Positions 43,966 to 55,900 of a stretch of 64,000 nucleotides of DNA are shown here, piece by piece. The DNA lies in contig JABAKD010000029.1 in assembly GCA_012845835.1 (NCBI GenBank), positions 14,250,392 to 14,314,391 of the forward strand, in the 5' to 3' direction. Position 1 is the first letter of the stretch. Every line of letters starts with the position of its first letter. The stretch is from Undaria pinnatifida (Eukaryota > Sar > Phaeophyceae > Laminariales > Alariaceae). The notes under the pieces are model-generated. The model did not search any database. It was given only the letters and a program-made list of their open reading frames with translations, and was not told where the DNA came from. The position numbers and the translations under genes were made by a program.

Positions 43966-46900
43966 GTAAGCGTGCCGAGCGTACCGAGAGAGTCGAGACG
44001 AGATATACAGGCAAGTCTAGGGAGAGGGTGGGTGCTTGGTGACGTGAGTGGGGAGAAGGTGGCTAGGACAGAGACTCCATCGACACCGAAATAATGCGAT
44101 GCCCTGCGGTGCTGGTTGCCCATGTCGCCGTTGGCGCGATTTTATTTTCCTTTCATTTGGTGATTTGTTGCTTTCAACGTAGTCTGCAGTCTAATATTCA
44201 GTCATAAAAAAGAATGTCCCATACCGCTGATCGCCTGCCCGCAGTCACCAGCTACTGCACCTGGTACAGTAGACTAGACTATTAATAGACTATAGTTATA
44301 GTTCTGCTGTCGAATCGAACGGACGGCCACCCTTTACTTCATGTGATCTACTTTTGTGGTCTGATTTTATCTTGGTTTTGTTATAAACGCCGCGCTGCTT
44401 GTACATGTCCTACCAACTCTGGTACGAGTTGGTTGCAGCATGCAGCATGCTTGAGCGTGGGGTGTCATGTAAATGTGCGTGGTCATGGTATACATACGCG
44501 ACGTAGGCTTGTTTCCAGCGAGCCCGCGGTGCAGCCCTCGCCGAAACACGATACGTGTCATCTGTCTGGCGCTATTCATATTTTAGACAAGAGCGCGACT
44601 CAAGTGCGCGGGGGGGGGCTCATCCTCAGATTTTTATTGTACCATGATGCCCGCCAACCCTATTTTTTTAAGATAACAAAACGTGAGAGATATTATTGCC
44701 GAATACAGAGCGAATTCAGAATTTATCTCTTGTTGCAGCTTGCAGCACGAGCCTCACAAATCGACACAATTCTTGTTCCCTTTACGTCCGCTCGCGAATT
44801 CACTGCACTACCTGGTACAGCATCAGACAATCACAGCACCAGAGTATTGCGCAGTATTATGGTCATACCGGGACTCTGTATGTGTTGTGTGCGAGCTTGA
44901 TGGCTTCATGCGTCGGTCAGCAGATAAGGCGGTTGGTAAAAGGTGTACCGGTACCTGTTACCAGGTACCGTGTGTACTCGAATCTTGGTCGAAAACCCGA
45001 CACCTGTATTGTATGCCGTACAGCTCTGCCTGCTCCATGCGAGAGGCTTGACCGCATCTCCTACACTCCTTGGAGACAAACTTACAACGACAACAGCCAC
45101 AGAAAACGAACTGCTGCTGTACTGGAGCATGATACCTGGTGCGCATGATACGCTTGTGTGTTAGCTTGCATAGCTAGTCCTAGATATACGCGGGTAACAC
45201 AGATCCAATCCGCATTGTTTTATGACTGCTCACAGCTTGTGATAAGATGCTTGTGACCTCTACACTGCTGTTGTATGTTCTAGTAGCAGATGGAGGGATT
45301 GGGTGCGAAAAAGTGCTGGGAGGGGCTGGGAGGTGTGGCAGGTGTGTGAGTCTTCATGTCCCAACATATGAGGGGGGGGCGGTGGAAAAATCGGGAAAAC
45401 GCTGGAGATTACTTGCCGATTGCCCGAACAGACAGTTAGTGTGTATATGCGGCGGAATGCAGGAAGGCGGTTGGTCTATAACTAACTCTGTGACGCGATG
45501 ACCCACAGCGTAGCGCCGTAGAAACGTTCCATCGCAGCTGTTGCTAGTGCGTAATCGCAATGCGTACATGGCCGTACATACCACACGTGCTGCTGTAGAT
45601 TACATGAGCGATCGGAGCTGTGAGATCGAAGATTTGGTCGAAACTCATCTTTGCAAGATGTGTGTGATACTCCGAGCGCGGCTGGGCCCTGGTAGCACTA
45701 GCCAGTACATACCACACGTGCTGCTGTAGATTACATGAGCGATCGGAGCTGTGAGATCGAAGATTTGGTCGAAACTCATCTTTGCAAGATGTGTGTGATA
45801 CTCCGAGCGCGGCTGGGCCCTGGTAGCACTAGCCAGTACAGTATGTACTGGCTGCATCATATGCCAGTGCACCGGACTCGACCAGTGCACTGGTGGTCGC
45901 TGCGATTTTGTATGGGTTCTCGCTGTTTAATGAGGCGGTGTCGTAGGACGTACGCAAATAGTAAAGTACTGGCACCCTGGCAGCCCCCTCAGCCAGTATA
46001 GCACTGGCAGTACATACTGGACCAGGGCTCAGCGCTACCGATCGCGCGTATTACTGGGCGTGTCCTCATTAAGCATGTGTCAGCGACTCCCCTTAGAACG
46101 AGCTTGTACCACGGGCAGCAGGGTGACGATAATCGAATCTCCGCGCGGCAACTATTTTTTTTAGGGGGACAAATCTGACGACTCTGTGGAATGCATCAGA
46201 TTATTGTGCATGTCCTGTAGCCGTATAACCGCTGACCGGTGAGGAGAAGGCGGGGTTTTTAAGGGGGGGAAGGGGGGGGGGGGGTTCCAACTTCTTTAGG
46301 TGCATAGGCGATGGTGGGGGGGAAGGGGGGGTGGGGGGCGTACTCATGCGTTGCTTGCCTTGGTCATTTGACCATTGACCACGCATCCCTTTCGAGACGG
46401 AGCACCGTTCCTACTCCTAATGGAGACACCTCCAACATTTGGGCTCTCATTACCCTTCTTCGATATAACACATAGAAAGTGTTTGCTTATCCTATCCCCG
46501 TCCTGTTTCGCCGTCTGCGGCCACCATCTACCTCCTAGGATCGCAATCGTTTTCTCGCTACGCTCTGGTCTACCAAACTCTTCCATGTCACATACGTCTA
46601 ATTTCCTCATCTCCTCCTAACGTATGCCGTTCTTTCTCGTATACTTCGTATTTCACATTCTCCTACTATGTGGGTCCTACTCTATTGTTGTGCCACACGG
46701 TGGGGGGGGCGGGGGGGAGGGTAATTGGAACTTAAAAACCATATACTTGTAAATCAATTGGATCCACTGCATGGATGGCTCGAAAGGTAAATATGTGATA
46801 TCACCTGTCGGGTAGTGTTTCTAATATAACTCGGGCGAATTTTGATTTTATGTGGGGCGGTGGGGGAGGGGGAGGGTGTTTGTGTATGTTGGGCGGGGGG

Positions 46901-49900
46901 GGGTGATTATTGGTGGGGCGGCGGGAGAGGGGTGTGTCGAGGGAGGGGGAAGGAAACGGAGGTATATATGGCAGTTCTCAGCTGCTGTCGTAAGCCTGGG
47001 TGGCATATGTTTTAGGAGCGTCCCATTAATATCCTAGATCCGACCACACAGCTGCCTGCGCAGCCCCCTGCAAAGGCGGCGATGGTGGCGTAGCCGATCA
47101 ACCTCATGGGCCAGAGGTTGGAGTGGACAAGAAGAAAAAACTCACTCCAAAACATAAGCCCTGTCGGCAGACTGCGCCTAAACGCTTACAGGGCACGGCT
47201 TTTCGGAGACCTCACCGTAGATCTAGACGCCAAAGCCTCGCGCAGGCGCTACGGCGCTGAACGGGCGGATCGGCGAAGCCGGCCGCTGTCGGCGGGAATA
47301 GGAAGGACATGGCAGGCCTTGTGGCTATCCTGCAGGCTCGTCTAGATAACAGAGACTTAGAGAACTATGCTGCTCGTGCTTCTCCTCTTGTGGTACAAGT
47401 ACCAGTAGTTTGTTTTTTGCTTGACCAATTTCTCTTGTTCTTTTATTATTTCGTCATCTCTCTCTATCTGCCTCTCCTCTCCCTTCCTTCCTTCCTGTCG
47501 TTGATTATGATATGGTAGTCATGCACCACACTCGTTGAAAACCTCCACTGTAGATGACGTGATGAGAGAGAGGACATCCACGAGAGAGGGTTTGTTTGTT
47601 TCGTCTTGTCTCATTGCTTGTTCATATCCCGTTTCAAGAATCCGTTCTTTTCTTTCTCTCTTGCTTTTTTGCGTTTTTGCTGCTCTCTCATTTCGTGTTT
47701 TGTTTTGTTTTTTTGCGGTGTTAATTCGTACCCGGTACGCTGACTTTTCGTTGCGTTCTCTGTTCTTTTGCGATTGGCTGTTTTAGGAGTCTCTGTTTCA
47801 CACTTTGTGACCACATAATTTGTATCTCTACACTGTTATTAGGATGAAGAGTCGGGTTGAACGCTGTGGGTGTTCCACTGATGATGGCGTTAGCTGGAAA
47901 GAACCGAGTAAATGTGAAGATAACACGCAAATGCAACCCGGATGCAAATATGTCAGGACACACTGCCATCACTTTTTGACAGACAACAAGTCTTCCTTGG
48001 GTGACACTATACACACACTATTAAAATACCAGCTTTTAGGGATGTAATGTGAAACTCTCGGTCCCGCGCCCTTGGCAGCGCGCGTTTTCCGCTGCGTTGA
48101 CCAATCGCCTGACATCTTTCTTCGAAGAGCGCCGTCAACTACTCGTAGCAACTTTGGAATCTCGCATTCGCTCTTACTTAGGAATACGGCTCCGCAGCAT
48201 CGAGGCGTATACGCTGTATTAGGCCCCTGCCACCCCGAACTGCCCGTCTCCACATGAGACACGCCCATCATCCCCATCCTCGATTCGCCCCCATACGGTC
48301 ATGTTTTAACGCTGAACGTGCTATATCGATGCGTGTCCATACGTCCCTTAACCATTAACAAATTTCACATTGAACATATTTTTTGCTCATCCCATATTTT
48401 TCTTTCTCTTTCTCCCTCCCTAGACGTAACTCGGGTCCAGGGCCACTAACCAGGCTCGTCTTTCCCCCTCCCCACTACGACACGTGTCTTCATTTCTATC
48501 GCGAAAATACTGCAGCCATTTCTTCCCTCGTCGACTCGAATCAAATTAACGTTGAACATACCTATCCATCTACTACTTACCGTTTTATTTTCGTTTGGTT
48601 AATCAGGTTATGCTGACCAAGAGCGAGCGGCAGGCTAAGGCCGACTCTGCCAAGGCCCTCAAGCGAGCCGAGCTGGCGGAACGCAAGTGTTCAACGGCAA
48701 CAACAACACTCGACACCGATGCCGCCCGAGTAGAGGCCGCAGAGGCCGAGGCATCACGCCTCGCCGAGGAGATCGCGGCGGCCAGTCGGGCGGCAGAGGA
48801 GGCGGGGGGGGCGCGCACCGCGCTGCAAACGCGGAGCGATGAACTCGAGTCGGAAACTTTTTTGTTGAGGGGGCGTATCGAGGAGCTCTTGGAGAAGGAG
48901 AAGGAGCTTACTGCAAAGCTTACGACTGAGGCTGCCGCTGTTAGCAAGCGGGAGGAGGAGTTTAAGCTTCGCGTGGTGGAGCTGAAGGCGGCGAATGTTG
49001 CCGTTGAGGAGAGGTATGAAGAGGCACGCAACGCATCCATCCAGGAAACCAGCAAACTCGAGTCGGAAGCGAGTTCGTTGAAGGGGCGCATCAAGGAGCT
49101 TTCCCAGAAGGAAGCGCGTTTCTTGGAGGCTGTCGCTGTGGGCGACCGCGAGGAAGAGCTCGAGCTTCAGGTGGCGGAGCTAAGGGCCGCGACAGTGGCC
49201 GGCGAGGAGAGGTTCGAGCAAGCGCGCGGTGCTTCGTCCCAGCGGATCGGTGAGCTCGAGTCCGAAACGGCTTCGCTGAGGGCGCAGGCTAAGGAGCTTT
49301 CCGAAAAGGAGAAGGAGCTAACGGCTGAGGCTGATGCCGCGCGCCAGCGGGAAGGGGAGCTTAAGCTCCGCGTTGTTGAGCTTCGGGCCGCGATTGTTGC
49401 TGGCGAAGAGAAGCTTGCGGAAGCGCAGGCTTCGGTTGAGCGGAGCGCCAAACTCGCGGAGGAGGCTTTGCAGAAGGCGGCTTCTAAAGACGAGGGCTTA
49501 GTTGCGTCGGAAGCAGGGGCGAAAGTCCTGAAGGCGTTGTCATCTAAGCTGGAATCAGAGCTGGTGGAGTCCAAGAGTGCGTTGCAGGCCAGCGAAGCCA
49601 GCAACGAGGAGCTGCGCCAGACGGCTGAGACGCTCCGCGAGGAGCGAGGTCGATTGGCGGTCGATGTGGTAGGCTTGGAGGGAGAGCTGGCTTCGGTGAA
49701 GGCTGCCCTTGAGGGTGCGGTTAAGGATGCTGCTGCTGAGAGGGAGAAACTGTCTGCTGTGGAGGCTAGCCGTGCTAAGCTGCTAGTCCAGCTGGGGGCA
49801 ACCGAGGATAGCCTTAAGGCCTCGTGCGCGGAGAAAGTCTGGCTAGAGCGAGCCCTCTGCGAGGAGAAGGCGCACTCTGAATCGGTGCAGCAGGAGCTGA

Positions 49901-52900
49901 ACTCGACCCGCGAGGCACTTTCCGGCGCTGAGAGACGCGGTGGCTCGCTTGAGGGCCGGCTTGAGGCTAGTCAGGAAAGGCTCGAGGCGAGTGAGCCAGA
50001 GACGAGCCGTCTCGAGCGAGAGGTCGAAGACGCGCGGTCTAAATTAAGCGCGGCGGAGGGGAACGTGAAGAGACTGGAAGAGGCGATGGCGGAAACTGCG
50101 GAAAATGTTGCCTCTCTCCAGCAGAGGTTAGGTGATGCCCTCGCGGAGGGCGTTGAGTACGCTGACGAGGCTATCCGGTCGGAGGAGCGACTCCGCAGCA
50201 GCGAGGCGGACTGTGCGGCCCTGTGGGAGGAACGAGAGGAGGCCAAGGGGAGGCTGTGCGCGGCGTTTGTCCAGGGCCGCGCTCTCGAAGAGAAGCTGGA
50301 GGAGAGCGTGACGGAGGCCATGGGGCTTAGGAAGGCGCTAGCGTTCGCGGAGGCTCGCCTGGCGTCCTCTGTGGAGGACGGGGACGAGTACGAGGAGGAA
50401 TTGGCGGCGAGCCGAGACGAGTGCGCGGCCCTCAAGAGGGACTTGGAGAAGGTCGGGGAAAAGTACGCGAAAGCTTCGTCTGAGGCGCGGGTTCTCATGG
50501 CGTCTCTCGCAGACGTCCGGCCAGAGGTGGAGCGCCTTGAGGGGGAGGTGGAGGGGGCGCAGTGCCGCCTGGACGAGTGGAGTGCGGAGGAGGAGCGGCT
50601 GAGGGCGGAGCTTGATCTGCGCGAGGCGAAGAACGTCGCGGTGAAACGAGAGCTTATGGAGGCGCTTGCCCACCTGGACACCGGCGCCGCCGACTTCGTG
50701 GCGCTTGAAACAAAGCTCTGCGAGACCGAGACCACCTGTGACCGGCTGAGGTCGGCCCTGGAATCTACGGAGATGACTATTTCGGAGGTCACCGCGGACG
50801 CTGATAGGGCTCGGCAAGACCTCCACGGGGCTCTTATCCGGTGCACGGGGCTGCAGGAGCGGCTCTCCGCGGCAGATGAGCGAATTACCGCTGTCGTGTT
50901 CGAGCGACGCCAGCTGGAGGAGAGGCTTTCCGAGAGTGTCGCCAGGGGCACGAGGCTGGAGAGGACGCTGGAGGAGGTTGAGGTCGGCCGCAACCAAGCG
51001 ATAGCAGACCGGGATAGGCTGCGTGGTGAGCTGGAGGAGACGGCGCTCGAAAGCGCGGTTTTCCAAGAGCGGCTTGCGGCGAGCGAGGAGGCGGCCGCGA
51101 CGGCGCACGGTTCTTCCGAGGAGGCGGAGGAGCTGAGGGTGAAGCTGCAGCAGGTTACCGCGGAGTTCGAGGTGCTAAGAGAGTCCCACGAGGCTGCCCT
51201 CATGAAGGCGAACAATTTCTCGACCCTGTTTAGGGGGCTTGAGACGCGCATGAAGGGAGTGGACGCCGAGGTGGAGCGGCTTAAAGCTGAACTCGTCGAG
51301 AAGGATGGCCGCTTGGAGGAAGCGAACTCGGCCGTCGCTAAACACGAGAATGACATCGTAGAGCGCGAGGCAGAGGGCGCGCGGCTTCTTACGGTTTTGG
51401 ACGAGATTGGGGCTAGCTATGCCGCTGGAAATGCGACGACAGCGGACCTCAAGCAGGAGCTGGCTGATATCCAAGGGATTGGGTTACAGCTGGGCCAGAA
51501 GTTGACCGCCGTGGTGACGGAGAGGAATAAAGTGCAGGGGAAGCTGGAGGTGGCGCAGGCGTCCCTTGCTGCGTCCTCGGCGAACAGGAGGAGCCTTGAA
51601 AGGGACCTGGAGATGGCTCTGTGGGCCCTTGAGGAGGCTAGGCAGGAGAACGATGCCTGCCGCAACCACTTAGGGGAGCTGCAAAAGGTGAAGATTGGTT
51701 GGAGTGTGTGCTGTGCGACGTTTTTGCTGTGAGGTGGTTGGATTGTGTGAACCTTTTTTTCCTTGCGTTGTACCACTTGGATGAGCTGGTAAAGGTAAGG
51801 ATTTGGTGGCGTGCGTCTTGTGTGGTGTTTTTTTTTCGTTGGGGGGCGAGCTGCAAAGCATTGTGTATGTGTGTTTGTGCGGCGTTTTTTGTCTTGCGTG
51901 TGGCTTCGATTTTCTAATGGGAGGGGGCATGCGCCGACGTAAACATGATCCTGCTGTAACTGTTGAATTTATCCAATGCGGTTGTTTTGTTTGGTGCAAA
52001 GGGCAGAACGCATGAGACAGAAAGTAGTAAAAGTACCATCCATCGGCTAGGTGAGGCCTCTGCGGGAAGTGCCGACGATGTCGTCGCCCCGTCTCAATGC
52101 AGTAGATGTGGAGTTTTCCGTTCAACTGTAAACCAAAAGGCCGTTATGACCGCCGTTTGGGTATCTCGGATTGAGTCATCCGCCGCCCGTTGGCCCCTTC
52201 CGTGCTGTACATCAAATGCTCATTTCGGGCCATCATCTGTGGGGCACTGCCTCAGCGACTCCGGGTTACGTTAATCTCTGCAGTTTACTCTCGAGCAGTG
52301 AGTATGCCTAGTATGTGCTCATGGTAGCATTGTGAATATTGCTACTTCTCGAGCACTGAGCATGCCTAGTATGTGCTCATGGTAGCATTGTGAATATTGC
52401 TACTGTCGCAGTATACAATTCTGCATTCTACACAGGATGTAATGCGAGGTACTACAGCAGTAGATGTTGTTACTGCAGTACTACCGGTATTCGTGTAGGA
52501 CTGCAGTAACTCCTGCTTCGAAACCACGTGGCACAAGGGGTGATATTGACGTCCAACTAATCAAAAGTGTCCTTGCCTAATTTGAAGGGTTTTGTCCCAT
52601 AGCGAGGGTGCTGTGCTAATGAAGTAATGAAGGGTAGCGTTTTTATCCATACGAAGCTAGTTGTGGGTGTGCTTCCATCATTTGTTGGATCTGTTGGCGA
52701 AACGCCATAAATAAATAAAAACTGAGGTGTCCATTTTCAACAGCTATTAATAGTGTCCACCGGGCAGAATGAGCATGATTGATACTGGGTGTTCCCATGA
52801 TTGGTGGTTGTTCGTGCTTTTGTTTGAACTTTTCGATTTTGTCTGTTCAGCTTTTCTACGGAATCTGTTCTTAAGAACCTTTCGGAATTTTGACCGGATT

Positions 52901-55900
52901 TGCATCTGTCCCGCTCTGCGCACATGACATGGTGGGCTCTCAGGAATGTCAGCTGCTGCGTGAGGCCGGGCACAACCAAGCCATGGGCGCGGCCACGATA
53001 CTGGCGGAAAGCCGGGCTCGAGAGGAGGAAACGATTGCTCGGCTCAAGTTGTCGGAGGCCGAGTCGTCGCGGGAGGTGGCCCTGGCCAACAAGGAGGTGA
53101 CAGCCTGTTCTGTTATTTGTTACCTGGTATATATGTCGCACAGACTGACTAACATCATCCTGTCGACTCTGATAGCTACACTGTAGTTCCAAGGGGAGTC
53201 GCCGACCTATATCCCTAATGAGGACATACAACCCGTAATACGCGCGATCGGAGTATCGCACACAGCTTGCAAAAATGAGTTTCGGCAAAATCTTCGATCT
53301 CACAGCTGGAGTGTATGTTTATTTTTATAATAAATCAATTCGTGGAATTAATCCAGAAAAAACGCGACCGATGTTTCGCGGCCAGCTATATTATTCGTAC
53401 GTACTCTTTTTTTTTTTCGTCCTTCGAGTCTAATTCGAAAGCTTCAGGTTTTGTCTCGAAAATGGTTATCCGGGAGTGCAGCGTTGGAATATTTTAATAT
53501 TTTCGAAGGTGAGTAGGGCCGACTCTTACTTATGCCATTTATTTTGAGTAATAAAACAGAAGACCTAACAATATGGCCGCAAATCCCGCACTACCCAGGG
53601 TAAAGACAGAGCAAAAAGAGCTGTCGATTCCTGGGTGGCTATCTCACCTTCTTGGTTGAACCGTATGGGGATCAGCCAAAGAAGGCCGGCAAGTTCATAG
53701 TGTTGACTAAACCGGAGGGGCGAGGTTGACACAAAGTCTGCGTTCTGCAGATGGACGAAAACTGGTACACAAACGAAAGTGTATGGAGCTTGAGCTTTTT
53801 TTACCCGGATCCCCAGGAGGATCTAAAAAAAAAAGAAAAAAAAACTGACAATATGGTACTCGTATGCCGCCGGAAATCTTGGAGGGTACCTTTACGCTCT
53901 CCCATTCGTCGAGGGCTGTGTGGTGATCCGCAGATCGGAATAATAGAAAAACTTCCAAAAGCGGCGCGCAGCCCCGTTTTTTGCCCATTTCTGGCCCGTT
54001 TTGGGTCAGGGTTGGAGTCGGGGTTAGGGGGTGGGTTGGGTCTACACCCGTACAGTACCTTTGTCCGACCAGGAAGTGCTTTCTGCTCGCAAACGCGAAC
54101 GGCCCACCACCCTAAAGATCCGGGCGGCCAACTTGTTAGGTGAGCTCTGATAAATAATGGAAGAAAGGTGGATTTTGAACCGGCCAAAACACGAACAAAT
54201 TGTTGTGCCCTGCGCCTTGTTATCGGGGTTTTGCTTTGTTTTCTCAGGTAATCGGCGGATTCAGATTTGCACGTACATTGTTGAGCCAGATTTTGAATTC
54301 CACGAGTGATCCACGCCAGTATGGGCACTAAACCTCCGTCACCACTAACTAACTCATCGCAGAAAGGGGGCGGAATGGCGAAATGTTGTAGGGCTTCTCT
54401 CGTCGCCGTGGGAGAGGAGCCCTCTCGCATGGAACATGAAGGCCTATATCCTCAGCTGTTTGCCTGTTCGAGTCAGAAAAAATCGCATTAGGTTGTTTTG
54501 AGTGTCGACGATTCTGCGGGGACGATTTTTCTTTGCATGGCGCAGCTGTAGTGCTGCCACGACACACGCGATGGTGGCAAGGATATTCGGGTTAGCATCC
54601 TCTTGGTGGCGGTCGATGCAAGGGTGTTGTGTCCCAGCTGTGCCAATAGCAGCTGTGGGTGAGAAATCTAAACGTTTCGTGCCTTCTATATTCCCGTCGT
54701 CGCCCACAGCAGTCTAAAACAGATATATAATCGTGAATGTCTCCGACATATCGAGCAAAACCAAATTTGATCACGTTTTGGTTTGATCTGATCAAATTTG
54801 CGGCCCAAATTGGATCAAACCAGCAGATTTGATGGAGTAAAATCTCGAAACTTCAAAGAGAAAACAATGTACGATGCCCGCTTGGATCAGAAGTTATCAG
54901 AAAGACCCCGAAAAAACCCGAAACCCCTCCCCTAGAGACAAAAAACATCACTGATTAAAAAGCGCGTCGTAAGATTCAGCCTGAAGCGCTTGAGGTCGAT
55001 ATTACCGGGGGAGAGAAGAAAAGAAAAGAGAAGAGAAGACACCTGTGACCACGGCTTGCTTGTCCAGGACGTCGATCAGGGTAAAAGCCTCTTCCAAGTT
55101 GCGTGGGAGAGTAATAGTGATGAAAAGTATAAAAATAAAATGGTACTACTAAAAGCCCTTTTCCAACTCCCATTAATTATTACCAGGCACGAGTATAGCT
55201 AGATGTGTTTTTCTCGGCCTAAGCTGTCGGAGGATGACTCGTATCGTGAGGTGGCGCTGGCCAACAAGGAGATTGCGCGCCTTTCTTTTATTTCATACCG
55301 ATCACTGTTCTATATCGTTAGCTTTTTTTACGACCCCCCGTGAAGCGGGAGGTGACGCTGGCCAAGAAGGAGGTGGCTCAGTTTTCTTTTTTTTGTACCG
55401 ACAATCGACAACCTTTGGGGCGTCACAGGGGGGACATGCCGAAAAATTTACCTGGTACCTGGTACCTGGTGTGACGAATGCAGTTTATCGGCCACTCCAA
55501 GTAGTATTTGGATGGTTGGAAACATCGGTTTACTGTGAAAATACACATACCTGGTACACTCGAAGCAGTTCGGGTCGTAGGGACGTGCTGCTGCAGTGCG
55601 AAAAGTGTACGCCACGCGAGCAGCTAGGTCATATAACGTACGTTACCTGTGACTCCCTTTTCGCCTTGCGACCCCCCCGGGATTTCACGCTACAAGCATG
55701 CCGAAGGAGAACCTTTTAACGTACTATAATATACTACGGTACCAGGTATCAGTGAATGTGCTGTACGCTTTTTCTATCAGCAGACCCTCATAAAAACACC
55801 GCTCGTCTTGCCTTTTTTGTCGGTCGCTAAACATGGGTTCCAAAAAGGTTACTAACGGCAAGTAATGGCAAGCCTGCCACTGTTCCCTTGTTTCTGATTG

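Noticed and set aside
47040-47290. Basic open segment (VDKKKKLTPKHKPCR text)
   Set aside because: No splice sites keep phase with the coiled-coil gene and no domain was recognised. It may be a repeat relic.
49971-51356. Minus-strand 461-residue Ser/Arg-rich frame
   Set aside because: Antisense shadow of the long coiled-coil exon. Glu/Lys/Leu codons read backwards as Ser/Leu/Phe, and there are no conserved features.
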